Below, piece after piece: positions 22,009-33,473 of a stretch of 64,000 bases of DNA. Both the position numbers and the translations under genes were made by a program. The DNA comes from Cannabis sativa. Lineage: Eukaryota; Streptophyta; Magnoliopsida; Rosales; Cannabaceae. The notes beneath the pieces are model-generated. The model was not told where the DNA came from. It did not search any database and was given only the letters and a program-made list of their open reading frames with translations. The first letter of the stretch is position 1; every line of letters begins with the position of its first letter. The stretch is taken from assembly GCF_029168945.1 (NCBI RefSeq), contig NC_083602.1:32723323-32787322 (forward strand), written 5' to 3'.

Positions 22009-24150
22009 TTAGTCATCAGGCTGTTCAGTGGTAGGTGTAAATATCTGGCCAATTGCTTCAAGTGCAGAAACACTCCAACTCTCAGCATGCCTTACAATCT
22101 GTCAAGTAAATGAACATAAAGCAATCACTGATAAATTAATGATCAATACAGTAACATTGTATAACAGAAAAACAGTTTATGAAAATGTACTTTAAATTCG
22201 CCGTCTAATTCATAGACCGTACTTCCGTTGATGCTAATAAGAGGCCTCCATGGAAGCTTCAGGTAGGTCCTGCATAGCAGATAAGTTAGATTGTAGGCTG
22301 TAGCTATATCGAAGGCACAAGTACAATGTTCTATAGTAGAGACTAGAGTCTGCAGTGGCAGGCTCAATAGCATTTTCATTTGATTGGCAGAAATGGATTA
22401 GGACACACAAAAAAGCCTTCTTTATCCTCAATTTATTATAACTATTGTCGTTATTATCTTTTTGACAGTTTATCCTGGTGATATATAAATCATATGCTGC
22501 ATTCAAACTTATTGTAATGTGTAAGTTAAAAGTAAAAATGAAAATAGACCAAGTTATAAGTACCTTAATTTCCACTTTGCTACCACAAATGTTGTTTCGG
22601 AGGAGAGATCCTGCAGTGATTAGCATTACAACAAATTAACAACAATCTACTACTATAATGTCTTGAAATTTGTTAGTTTGGTCGTGCAGCCATGCTGGCG
22701 CAGAAGCCTTGAGCAGCCACAGTGAGATCATGTTGTTGCTCGGTCATGCACCAGATTTGGTTAAGTCCCCTAAGGACTTGAAGTGGCCTGCTACTTTGAT
22801 ACCGTATGGACTATAAATAGCTCAATTGGTCAGTAGAGTGAGCAGAGTTTGGAAGTGCCAAAAGAGCAAAAAGAGTGCTTGAGCATCAATAGCAGGAGGT
22901 GAGTTGACAGCATCAACTACCCAGATGGACTTTTTCCTTAAAAAGATTATTTCTATGCCAAACTCTACATTTGATTTAAGGGAATGGTGCAAATTAAGGA
23001 AATTGAAACATGGGAAGAGTCTGATTGTCTTGTCTTTTCTATGTGAAGCAGCACATTGTTTCAGTCTCTGATGGACTAAGATTTAACAAATTAAGATCAC
23101 TAGCTTGATTTCTTTCTGGTTGTGTTATGGCAAGAATATCAAAACTATACCAATTAGTAATATGATAATCAAGTGCAAACCTAAAAGGAGTGACTGACTA
23201 CCTTCTCAATGTTTTCCAATCCAATAGATGGAGAGTCAAAGAAAGGAACAAGCAATTTCAAGTTGCGGGAATACAACTCCTTACCTGGAGAGAAAGCCAT
23301 CAAAGACAATGTAGAATCAATTGATTGGCAAGTTTTAATTACTCATATTTATGTGATGCTAATGTTAATAAAGTCAAAATGAACTTTTCTTACCACGAAA
23401 TCTAATAGTTGGATCTTCAAAGATACAGTCCTCAGCATAAATTGCAGAAGAAAAAATCCCTATGAAACTTAAAAATATAAGACAACTAATAAAAGAAAAA
23501 TTTATATGTTTATATATAATTAAAAATTGTACCTGTAACGAAATAAGCATTCTGATAATCAGATTGGAGTATGGAGAGTACATCATCAACACTTGAAGCT
23601 GAAAACTCATCTATTTGTTTCTCGGTCACTCTGTAGTTAAAAATGCATAGATAAACGTTATGTTTGTATTGTAACTTTTTTTAAAAAAAAAAACGTGAAT
23701 AAAGATAATTTGGAACTAATCTTGGATCCCATCTCCAAAGTTTTGTTCTTTTTCCTTGCATTTTCTCAAGAACCAATCAGAAAAAGTGTGTGGGTAAAGA
23801 CAGGAAAAGTACCTAGAAGACTGTTGGGAAAAGGAGAGGAGTCTGAGAAGCTCCGTGACTCCACTGACCACAATTTTCAAAACTTGAGGGGTCTCAGTCT
23901 GAGTCTTGTAGGATTTACCAGTATTGTTATCTGGGTCACTTGAGAAACACCGGGTGCTGTGCTTAATCACACCAATTGGCTGCCATTACCAGCGAGATTA
24001 GAAAGAAGAAGAAGGTGATGATGAAAATAGAGAGCAGAAGATTGTGTACAGTAATAGTGTATACATTACCCGGGGTCTGGGGCTAAGCCTGAATTGTATG
24101 GTTGGAAGCGGAGATAGAGAAGCTTGTGGAGTGTATAAGAATGCCGCCAT
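22009..24150 (-). CDS. DUF2358 / NTF2-like plastid-type protein, 8 exons
   Basis: Reconstructed minus-strand exons: 24150-24070, 23979-23813, 23630-23533, 23459-23394, 23284-23202, 22610-22564, 22269-22191, 22098-22009. All introns are GT-AG, phases join, and the total is 711 nt (236 aa). The start MAAFLYTPQASLSPLP is Ser/Pro-rich and looks like a chloroplast transit peptide. Then come a helical VSGVTELLRL segment, SVDDVLSILQSDYQNAYFVTG, the core IYAEDCIFEDPTIRFRG, a TFVVAKWKLR strand, and LKLPWRPLISINGSTVYEL. It ends IVRHAESWSVSALEAIGQIF. This order is that of the plant DUF2358 family (NTF2-like alpha+beta fold), whose biochemical role is not settled. The 591-bp fifth intron is the longest. 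All eight exons join without a lesion, so the gene looks functional. Confidence 0.88.
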
Positions 24151-24595
24151 TTCCAATGGAGTTCCATTATTTCTCAATTATTTTCGTACCAATTTAATTA
24201 CAATATATTATGGGATTTTTATTGAGCTAATAAAAAATATAGATATAATTTTGCACTACACTCTATCTTTACTGGTTTTTGCTATTTTGATCTGTAATTT
24301 TATAATTTTATTATTTTAATTATTAATTTACCAAATATGCATATTATCATCAACTTTCGTATAATTGTTGTTTAGTGTGCGTAATGAAAATCTTGAATTG
24401 AAATTTGATTTTAATTAGAGTGAGAATTATAGTACTATTTTTAATATAAGAAAAGTTAAATAACATTTTTTTTATAAAAATTACTAATTGCATTTTTTAT
24501 ATATATGTTTACAAAGTTTAATAATTTTAAATCAAAATTTTAATTTGGCATGATTTATGAGAAAAACCCTCTAATTAGCAAAGGTGGCACATTAA
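24151..24595. promoter_or_regulatory. upstream region of the DUF2358 gene
   Basis: About 445 bp between the start codon at 24150 and the minus ORF at 24596-24988. It would hold the promoter and 5' UTR of the minus-strand gene. AT-rich; I cannot fix a TATA box or transcription start. Confidence 0.4.
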
Positions 24596-24988
24596 TTAGA
24601 AACTCACTCTAGCGCGTCTAAGTATCAAGGCGTTACAAACATGGTTGATCCTGAACTCTGACAGATGACCCTGGGAATTCAAAGGCCGCCCGACATCATC
24701 ATAAGAGCCGAAGGGATATCCCAAAACCATGGTACAAGTCTTGTACTGCCTCCTAGCACTACTTGGTCCAGCAGTAGGTTTAGCCTGCTCAATATCAAAT
24801 TCACTATCATGATCGGTCGAGGTCTCCTCATCCTGGTCGGCCATGGGCTGCTCAGCCATAAGTTCCTTAATCTGGCCAGCCCCTAGCTGGTTAGCTTGAG
24901 GTTGTTCAACCTCTTCTACATGACAGACCCTCCCTCTCGTCATCAACTCAACAATGTGAGGGTCCCAAGGAGGTTCCCTAAGACACAT
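24596..24988 (-). CDS. unidentified 130-aa ORF, probably retroelement debris
   Basis: Begins MCLREPPWDPHIVELMTRG and has an acidic middle (DQDEETSTDHDSEFDIEQ) and a C-terminal half with VLGYPFGSYDDVG. Just upstream on the minus strand the frame reads ATG ATG GCT AGG ACA AAA TAG, so an original MMARTK start may have been cut off by a stop. An 'MARTK' start is common in plant gypsy Gag, but there is no zinc knuckle or other diagnostic motif. It sits beside LTR-derived sequence. Treat as uncertain. Confidence 0.3.
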   Translation of the reverse strand: MCLREPPWDPHIVELMTRGRVCHVEEVEQPQANQLGAGQIKELMAEQPMADQDEETSTDHDSEFDIEQAKPTAGPSSARRQYKTCTMVLGYPFGSYDDVGRPLNSQGHLSEFRINHVCNALILRRARVSF

Positions 24989-25015
24989 CTATTTTGTCCT
25001 AGCCATCATGGGCTC

Positions 25016-26195
25016 TGTTGGGTTTTGTACCCTAAATAAAACTCATTTCAATATAATCAAATTTACTAATTAATAAAAGATCAGAAATCGATTTTATCCT
25101 GCATGGTTCACATAATTTATTTCATGATTATGTTTAATGTATAAATTCTATTAAGTCCAGAATTATATGTAAATATATGCATATATATTTGTTCATGATT
25201 ATAGTGTCGTCAGCACAGTAGAATATAATCATGATTATATGTTCAAAAGTTTAATTCCCATGATTTGTCAGTTCACTAGATTTAGACTGGCATGATAATC
25301 AGGGATAAGGTATACTTACACCTTGGATAAGTGTTATATCCTTTCCAGGGCATTGACAAAGTTTACCAGTATCGGATGTATGGAGTATACATTGGAAGGA
25401 ACCGATATTGATCTTGGATAAGATATCATAAATTTACCGTTATATCTTTCAAAGTCAATATCAATGGTTGATATTAGGTCTATGGATCTTAATCTTGATA
25501 TGGTTACTGAAATGAGATCTCAATCATTTATCTTTATTCAGCCAAGCTCGAAGGAAATCATCGTTTCACTTCTATGTCCAGATAGAAATTATAGATTCCA
25601 TATCTATGATTAGCGCTCCCACTCAATTGTACTATCATGTTCCCAAAATGTACGCATCACCCAGACCAAAAGGTGGGCTTAACTAACAAATCAAAGAACA
25701 CAAATAACACTCTTGAGATCGAACCTAACCATGTCAGAATTAAGATCCATAGACCTAAGATCAACCATTGATATTGACTTAGAAAGATATAACGGCAAGT
25801 TTAGGATATCTTATCTAAGTTCAATATCGGTCCCTTCTAATGTATACTCCATACATCCGATACTGGTAAACTTTGCCAATGCCCTGGAAAGGACATAACA
25901 CTTATCCAAGGTGTAAGTATACCTATCACTGATTATCATGCCAGTCTAAATCTAGTGAACTGACAAATCAAGAAATTAAACTTTTGAACATCTAATCATG
26001 ATTATATTCCACTGTGCTGACGATACTATAATCATGAACAAATACATATGTTCTGGACTTAATAGAATTTATACATTAAACAATCATGAAATAAATCATC
26101 TGAACCATGCAACATAAAAAGTGATTTTTTATCTTTATTAATTAGTAAATCTGATTATATTGAAATAAATTTTATTTAGGGCACAAAACCCAACA
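25016..26195. repeat. foldback made of LTR-A tails (LTR-A copy 5)
   Basis: The left arm (25016 to about 25505) begins TGTTGGGTTTTGTACCCT. The right arm (about 25712 to 26195) ends with its imperfect complement AGGGCACAAAACCCAACA. The arms pair for about 490 bp, with a ~205-bp spacer. From about 25505 rightward the sequence is an ordinary LTR-A 3' half, shared with 39720-40401 and 63390 onward. The left arm is an inverted duplicate of its last ~490 bp. No 5-bp target duplication is visible at the outer ends (GGCTC versus TTAAC). Confidence 0.88.
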
Positions 26196-27192
26196 TTAAC
26201 TGCTAGAGCCAGAGTTGAAAAATCCCTATCTGCACAGACGTCCACACTGGGACTTGGGGAGAAAATGTTATCTCAATTTTCACCCACATGACGTGTCATG
26301 TCCACGTAGGCAAGACTAAGGCCACGTGGAATATAGTGTGTCAATAGGTGAGCAAAGTTACCATGCATAACACATCAATTGACATGGGATCTAGATACTC
26401 AGGCAGGATCAAGTTACAGGAAAATGGCCAACCAGGGAGGTCTGGCCGGATCACACCGTGGCCGGCCAAGGTAGTTCATGTGTCGGCCAGCCCCTAGGAA
26501 AAGGGTAGGCAAGCCAACACGAGGAATGGGCATAAAAAGGGAGTTTGGGTTAAAAGGTGAGCTCCAGAGCCATCTTTCTAGACGGGTCACAACTCGGTTT
26601 CAGTTATATGACAGCTCCAACAACCCACTAAAGTAGGGATTCAACCCCAAATTGTCAACCTATCTTTTAGGGATATTAATTAGTTATTTTTGTAACTTTA
26701 ATATATGATAAAAGAGTGGTTTTTCCTATTTTTAAGGAAAATTTACTTACTTGAATATAGATCTTTTGTAAGCCCTAAACTATATAAATGGCATTAGGCA
26801 AAGTGAAAAGGGACCTGAATTCTATGTCCCTCAAGCCCTAGAGCACTCTCTCTCTCTCTCTCTCTCTTTCTATCTCACACGCCACTTTCCATTTACTAGA
26901 CACTTAGTTTATTTTCTCATCTCATTTGTTCAAAATCTGTCATACATCAGCTCCATTGTGACATTCAAGGAGAGTCATAGCTAAAAATAACGAGGTAAAA
27001 GCCTGTAATCTACGTGGTGTTATCTCTCGACTTGATACAACAAAAAAAGAGTAGGTCATTATCCGTAAAACAAGGGGGTCGAACCTCTATAAATTAATGT
27101 GTCGCCGTTATTATTTACTTTTACAATTTACACGTTATGATTGTCTGTCATTAATAAGGTTCCGCTGTCAGTTGATAAATTTGAGGTCAACA
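26196..27192 (+). mobile_element. probable gypsy-type LTR remnant
   Basis: Non-coding, with promoter-like order on the plus strand: GC-rich block (about 26400-26520), TATA-like CTATATAAATGG (about 26782), a (CT)n microsatellite (26845-26868), then a long leader ending GAGGTCAACA at 27192. This layout is usual for the U3-R-U5 of a plant Ty3 LTR. No partner LTR is in the window, and no PBS is clear after 27192. It may be continuous with 24600-25015, interrupted by the foldback. Confidence 0.45.
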
Positions 27193-27520
27193 TTATGTAT
27201 GGAAGGAATAAGTTACAATGTCTTTCTATTTTAGATAAGTAACGAGGTAATCCCTGTTGTATTGATCGAACATGTTTTCCACATAAGAAATCATCCTGGA
27301 TCAATTAGAGATTACTTTGTCCTTAAATAGTAAAGTTATCCAAAAGGTCAACATATCCGAGACTGTCCTTAGAAGAAAGGTTACTTCCTCTCAAGGCTTA
27401 TCTATAGTTCGGGTTCACCATGTTCAGGACCAGGAAGCACTTGCCTCTTTTGGTCTTAGCCATAATCAAGCAATAGTATCAAACTTGCTCGGGGGATTTA
27501 TGTGGACCTCATTTTATAAT
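27193..27520. other. unassigned intergenic sequence
   Basis: A 69-aa plus ORF (27317-27526) has no family features. Nothing else is supported. It may be retroelement interior left after the LTR at 27192. Confidence 0.4.
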
Positions 27521-27918
27521 GGCTAATTAGTAATTTTTCTTCCCGAACTTTGACATGTACTAAATCGTGCCCCCTGAACTTTTTTGGCCGTTAAACATTC
27601 CCCCTGAATTATTGAGATTGTTAAATTTAAGGACTTTTGTCTAATTTCATTCAATTTTACTGTTTCAGTGATTGTTAATGTACTAAACCATGCTCCTCAG
27701 ACTTTGATATCTACCAAATCATGCCCCTCAAACTTTGATATGTACTAAATCATGCCTCTTGAACTTTCATCCATGTTAGAATTTTTTTACTAAAATTAGA
27801 CAAAAGTCTTTAAATTTAACAATCTCAATAGTTCGAGAGGAATTTTTAACATCAAAAAAAATTCAGGGCGCACGATTTAGTAATGTCAAAGTTGAAGGGG
27901 AAAAATTATCCATTAACC
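27521..27918. mobile_element. Mutator-type MITE with long terminal inverted repeats
   Basis: Inverted repeats of about 120-130 bp: 27521-27640 (GGCTAATTAGTAATTTTTC...) pairs with about 27790-27918. The flanking 9-mers are TTTTATAAT (27512-27520) and TTCTATAAT (27919-27927), 8 of 9 identical. A 9-bp duplication with long TIRs points to a non-autonomous MULE. The centre holds a tandem motif, 'actttgatat(g/c)tac(t/c)aaatcatgcc', at about 27700-27760. No coding capacity. Confidence 0.78.
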
Positions 27919-28415
27919 TTCTATAATTTTCCACGTCACCCATGTATCACGTATTTGGTAGTGACACGTGTCTTGCCAATTAGATGGACAACCTAAGTAT
28001 ACGTATAAATTTTTTGTAAATGTTACACATGTATCTATTACAATTATCCAAAATATAAATGTATATATAAGCGTTAGGTTTTAATGGAACAATTTTTATC
28101 AACCAATAGAACAAATCTTTATGAATTGTGTTATGAGATTTGCTAAAATACTAGTGTATGGTATTAGGAGGAATAAATACACACACTGTATATTATTTGA
28201 TAATTTTGTGTGGTAGAGTATTAGATATTAAATGGTCCTAACAGGGGCTTAGGGAGATAATGTCCCAATAGGCCAATCATAGGTCCAAATTCATTTCGGC
28301 CAGCATCAACAAAAAAATAAAAGATCCTCGTATTCCTCGCTCACTCACTACCACTACCACTACCACTACTCACTCCCTCACTTCCAAGTTTCCAACCTCC
28401 TCCGACGCCGCTCCT
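27919..28415 (+). promoter_or_regulatory. promoter and 5' leader of the DRT102-like gene
   Basis: About 500 bp between the MITE and the ATG. An ACC-TACC trinucleotide-like tract (CACTACCACTACCACTACCA, about 28347-28370) and a CT/CA-rich leader lie just before the start. The leader is markedly richer in C than the flank. I do not see an unambiguous TATA box. Confidence 0.45.
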
Positions 28416-29354
28416 ATGGCCAATTCCACCGCCAAGACCCTCAAGATCATCACCGGTGCCGATTCCTTCGGCTGCGACCTCAAGGACGTCTTGGTCGCCC
28501 ACCTCCAATCCCTCAACATCCAAGTTGAGGACCTCGGCACTTCTTCCTACTACTCCGTCGCCGCTGACGTCGGCCGCCGTATCTCCTCCGCCGTTACTGC
28601 GTCCTCCGATGATTCCAAAGCTGTCGAGACTCGTGGCCTTCTCGCATGCGGCACCGGTGTCGGCGTCGCCATCTTCGCCAACAAGTTCCCAGGCGTTATC
28701 GCCGCCACTTGCCTCACGCCTTCAGAGGCTCTTAACGCCCGATCAATCAACAACTCCAATGTCCTAGCTGTCTCCGGCATGTCGACTTCTCCGGAATCCG
28801 CTATCGAAATCCTTGACACGTGGCTCAAGACTCCCTTCGCATCGCCGTGCCCTGCCTCCGGGAACGAGCCCTGGCCGGAGGAGATTAAAACTTTTTTTGA
28901 AAATTCCCTGACGGAGATGCCAAAAATCGGTGCTGAACTCCCTAAAATTGAAGATTCCACTTGCTCTATTTGTAATTTGGTGAAGAGTCGGGTCCTTGGG
29001 CCGATCGACATGATACCCGGTGGGTCGATGAAGATCTTAAGAGAAACTCCTACTTCGGCGATAGTGAGGTTCAAAGCCGGGAGCGTTGAGCCTGCTCACC
29101 ACCACACCTTTGGGCACGATTTGGTGGTGACCGAAGGAAAGAAGACTGTGTGGAATTTGACAAAGAAGGAAAGGTTTGATCTGACCATTGGGGATTACTT
29201 GTTCACTCCTGCTGGGGATGTTCATAGAGTCCAGTATCACGAAGAGACTGAGTTTTTCATCAAGTGGGATGGCCATTGGGACATGTTCTTCGATGAAGAT
29301 CTTGAGACTGCAAAGAAAGCTATTGAAAAAGAATCTGAAAACGGGTCCAAATAA
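28416..29354 (+). CDS. DRT102: DRT102-like RpiB/LacAB-cupin fusion protein
   Basis: Single-exon ORF of 312 aa from ATG 28416. The N-terminal ~155 aa are a RpiB/LacA/LacB sugar-phosphate-isomerase-like domain: GADSFGCDLKDVLVAHLQ, a segment with GLLACGTGVGVAIFANK at about 73-90, and ATCLTPSEALNARSINNSN. The C-terminal ~110 aa are a cupin: EPAHHHTFGHDLVV (metal-ligand histidines) and GDYLFTPAGDVHRVQYHEE. This two-domain order and length match Arabidopsis DRT102, recovered by complementing UV-sensitive E. coli; the enzymatic activity of the plant protein is not established. The first half of the gene is rich in GC at third positions, unlike its AT-rich surroundings, as in many intronless plant genes. 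No lesions. It converges on ZDS. Confidence 0.93.
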   Translation: MANSTAKTLKIITGADSFGCDLKDVLVAHLQSLNIQVEDLGTSSYYSVAADVGRRISSAVTASSDDSKAVETRGLLACGTGVGVAIFANKFPGVIAATCLTPSEALNARSINNSNVLAVSGMSTSPESAIEILDTWLKTPFASPCPASGNEPWPEEIKTFFENSLTEMPKIGAELPKIEDSTCSICNLVKSRVLGPIDMIPGGSMKILRETPTSAIVRFKAGSVEPAHHHTFGHDLVVTEGKKTVWNLTKKERFDLTIGDYLFTPAGDVHRVQYHEETEFFIKWDGHWDMFFDEDLETAKKAIEKESENGSK

Positions 29355-29791
29355 AACAATCCAAATATGCTACTATAAGTCTGTAAGTATAAGTTGGTTT
29401 CTTTTAAGGGTTTTAAAGTTTGTTTCTTTAAAGGGTTTTTGAGTATTTTGATGAAGCTGATGTTGTATAATGTATAATAAATAAACAAGTTATTATGAGT
29501 ATTTTGGATGAATAAACAAGTTATTTGTCTTTGAATAACATCTGGTGCGTGTGCATTTTGTTGTACTATATTTGATCTTCTGATTAAGAAGGATATATCA
29601 TAGAATGGTTCCATGACTCGAATGAGACTCTAAAACTTACATTTTTTTGCTATGTTACAAAATAATACATACAAGATGAACGAATGTATTGTAACTCTGT
29701 TGCCATATAACCACACCTAATCTTTGACAATATGAGGTGGGTGGGTTTGGCGTAATGCTCAAAGTTAATGAATAATCACTCATATGATGAT
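29355..29791. other. 437-bp spacer between convergent DRT102 and ZDS
   Basis: Contains the 3' UTRs of both genes. AATAAATAAA-type signals near 29475-29485 would serve the plus-strand gene. Nothing else is coding. Because the space is short, the two transcripts may overlap at their 3' ends. Confidence 0.6.
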
Positions 29792-32700
29792 TTAAACAAG
29801 ACTAAGTTCGTCAGTAGTGTTGGAAGCTTCTTCAAGGAGATCGTCAAAATCAATGGAGAGCTTCTTCCGCAGTGCGACCAATTCTTCACCAGCGTTACAT
29901 ATGTACGCGGAAGCTTGTCTGCCAGACAATGTTGCTCCTTCCATACTGTCTATGTAATCCTGTATAAGATGGATGCAAGCATTTTTTTTTTTTTTTTTGT
30001 TAAAAAGAGTGTCATTTAAACCAATTTACTTGTTGTTATGAAATATATGCTGCTGCAATCAACCATTTTCAATGAAAGAGAAACTTGCCTGTTTTGTATA
30101 CGAGCCTGCTAGGAAGAAATTTTGTATAGGGGTCTTCTGATCAGGTCTGAATGGATCTTTACCAGGGCCCTCTCGGTAAAGAGATTGCCCAATTTTGACA
30201 ACTGATGACCAAATAATTTCTAACCCTTGGGATGATGGGAACAAAGTTAAAACCTGGAGTAAGGAAAATCATCAGTAAACAGATAACACTATGATGATTT
30301 GTAATAACCTAAACGAGACCAAATAAAAGTTTTTTAAAAGGGCAATAACCTGTTTTGCCACTCTTTCTATGATTTGTTCATTAGTTAAGGGCATGTAAGG
30401 ATCGCCGGGCGTCAGAACACATCTGAAAGGTAAATCAGTCAGTCAAAGTTAAGCATGTCGTTGAATTACTTTAAATTTTGGGAAATTTAACTGCTAAAAT
30501 AATATTAATGTTTTGCTTACTGGAGAAGTGAACCTTGTCCCTCAATGTAGTAGTCAGCTGGAGAAGCAAGTGCTAAGTCTGCAAAACACGAGAAATCTGC
30601 GTCTGGAGTATAAAGAAGGTTATCCAATCCCGCAGCTTTCTTTAGTTGCCTAAAAGTCAATAAGTAATTGGCTATAAAGAAACTAAACAAATCCTATGTC
30701 CTCTTATTCACAGGACTCAATGAAGTGAAAGAATCAGATATAGATGAGAAAAACACCTTGACCGTTCTAGATCTTGCAACTCTGTGACCCAGCCATTGTA
30801 TCTAAGCTGCACCGTGACAACCGGAACTCCTACTAGCTCATAAATGTTATTGAAAAATTCTGATTCCCTCCATTGTTGTGGAAGTAATCTCTTGATTCCT
30901 GGGACATCACATGCTGAACGAAATAAACAGATTTAGAAAATATAATCACATGACATGAACAACATTATGAGCAGGGGTTAAGAGAGTAAAATACAAACCT
31001 GCAACATAAGCATCGGCTTTGATTATTTTCTTGTTAGTGGCCTAAGATAAGTAAAAGAACACATTTATTAAGGCTTAACAGTTAGCGGGAAGAAAAATAA
31101 AATCTTCAGAAAGAAGAGTTATTTTGCCTCAAGTTACTTGGCCAACACAGCACTTGTAAAGTAGGAGTTGTCAACTCTTAATCCAAACAATAAATCTTAC
31201 AAAATGCCAAAGAGACACACAATGACATGATACCTTGGATAGGGCTAATCCTTTAACGTAGATTTCTCCATTAGCAGATTTATCATATAGTATCTCTCTA
31301 CATCCCCACCTAAGATGAAACCTATACCAGTAGAAGACATGATTGAAATTCAGCAATAACCCCAAAAAGGCGAAAATATGATTAGAATCCATTTAAAGTT
31401 TTCTGGTGTTCAATATTACCTGCCCCCTCTGTCAGTAATATACTTTTTTATTGGACCACTCAGGTAAACATCTGGAGAGCCCTTGAGCATGCGCAACAAG
31501 GAAGCCTCTGTCTTAGTTGCAAATAATGAGAATATAGTGAGCATACAACGGGCACTGATGTTATCACAATCAATAAATCCAAGTGCATATGCCACAGGAT
31601 CCCACATTCTTTGTATACTGGTACGCGTACCACCTTTGGACAAGAACCAATCAGAGAAGCTAATCTGTGAAAATAGATAATAAAGAATCAAAATACATAA
31701 TTAAAGCACAAAGTGATGATAGCCAAAAACTGTGAGAACTACAGTAGTAATGAACTAAGGATCAAGTGGGTGAATACACACAACAAATGGAATAAAAGTA
31801 AGATGAATAGAGTTCTTACATTATCCAAATCTCGAATGTTCCTCATGGCTCCATCTGGATCAACAAGCGCCCTAACAACTGGACTTAAGGCAAGAGCCAC
31901 AGCATTTCTAGCTTTGTCATATGTCTACATATAGAAAATGTTAAGAAAATAGGTTCATAGCAACTCAAAATGGTCTGATAAGTAAGACGGCATTGAACAG
32001 GTATAAGGAAATACCTTTAGCTGATTTGTAGTCAAAAATGCATTAATACCATGTAATGGTGCCCCAACCGGAAACCGAAAATCAAGTTCTGTTTTATCAA
32101 GAAATGAGAGATGTACATTTAGAATTAAGAGTGCATACAAGTGTACCATTTATATTCTTTTGAAAAAGCAAAAAATCTTGAGCACAAAAATTAGTCGGTA
32201 ACAATTGTAAGGTAAGACTTGATAAAATAAGGTCGGGCACTTGAACTTACCACCTATTTCACCCCCTTTGTTCACAAACGTGTGAGTATGATCCTTTACA
32301 AGTAGATTTTTCTCTGCACCAACCTAAATTTAATTGGGCATCCAATAAAACTTTTAGAAGCCATAAATGCTTAAATTTAAGATTACTACACACAGGTAAC
32401 TCCTTGCAACTTCTTTATTCACCTTTTTCATTAACCGGAAAAGATTGTTATAGCACCCGAAGAAAACGTGAAGTCCCATTTCAATGTGGTTCCCATGTTT
32501 ATCAACAAAAGATCCTACTTTTCCACCTATAAATGACCTTGAATCGTATATATCCACCTGAAGAAACCCAACTACATTTATTACTACTGTACTTGCAATA
32601 AGAAAATCATATTACAGGAAAAAAAAATCATTCTGGAATAGTCAAAAGTCCAAACTTCCAATTATTTCAATTTGGGGGATAACATAGTGCTGTGAGAGCT

Positions 32701-33473
32701 ATTGTATCCAAGTAATGAAGAGAAAAGGAAAAGACTTTAAAATAAAGTAGCACTGCAATGAGTTAAAAAGGGAAGTGAACCTCGTGGCCCTGATCCAAAA
32801 GCTCAACTGCTGTTGACATCCCTGCCAATCCAGCACCAATGATAGCCACTTTCAGCTTGGGGCCTCGATAGTGCTCGGGTTCAGGTGGAAACAACCCCTT
32901 TGGAGCTGGTTTTAAAGAACTCCAATCAGTAAAGCTAAACTAGAAATTTCAACAGTAAGTAAGTTTGTCCTAAACTAAAGATGCAGTCTTTACTTCTGTT
33001 TTATTATTGACACCACAACTACATGATCAAGTACTTATTAAATCACTAATCAATAAATGATAATAAACTCTATTATTTGATAAGTGATGTGAAACTGGAT
33101 CGTATGACAAAGCCATTTTCAACAAAATTTATTCAAAGGAATTGCTTCCAAACCCGGAAAAAATTAAGAATAACTTATCAATTCATAGTGCAAACCGTCA
33201 AAAATTTCAGTGTGCACGTTCTAATAAAGGATGACATAACAAATAAAAATGAATAAAAACCCATTAATCTTAGAAGACAATATCCCCAAAAGAGAGAAAA
33301 GAATTACCATTTACACTCATGTCAGAAACATTAGTGTCCAATGAAGAGCGAACACAGAAGGACCCAGGAGACCTCAGCGAATTGACAAAAGAACGAGAAG
33401 AGGAAGCGAACCCAGCAACTTCCAAACGATTTCCAGTGAAGGATGAAGCCGGTAAAAGAACCCAAGAAGCCAT
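29792..33473 (-). CDS. ZDS: zeta-carotene desaturase, 14 exons
   Basis: Plastid carotenoid enzyme that desaturates zeta-carotene (via neurosporene) to prolycopene, using FAD and plastoquinone. Exons on the minus strand: 33473-33308, 32905-32781, 32557-32423, 32323-32251, 32088-32015, 31924-31820, 31664-31420, 31321-31234, 31041-30999, 30913-30757, 30649-30521, 30422-30350, 30253-30089, 29959-29792. They total 1746 nt (581 aa), all phases join, and the length is normal for plant ZDS. The first ~55 aa form a Ser-rich transit peptide ([20 protein letters not shown]...). The Rossmann FAD motif [11 protein letters not shown] is in exon 2. Family signatures [58 protein letters not shown] and the C-terminal [23 protein letters not shown] are present. 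Intron 13 is GC-AG (CAG|GCAAGT); the others are GT-AG. No lesion, so it is presumably functional. Confidence 0.97.

Noticed and set aside
22234..22626. 130-aa minus ORF
   Set aside because: Read-through of exons 6 and 7 of the DUF2358 gene plus the intron between them in mixed frames; not a separate gene.
28550..29074. 174-aa minus ORF opposite DRT102
   Set aside because: Shadow of the GC-rich plus-strand gene.
29768..30019. 83-aa plus ORF
   Set aside because: Antisense to the last exon of ZDS and its intron.
32905..32950. Possible in-frame stop after ZDS intron 1
   Set aside because: Using the first AG (near 32940) gives a stop, but the AG ending at 32906 joins in frame and gives the conserved [12 protein letters not shown] start of the mature part.
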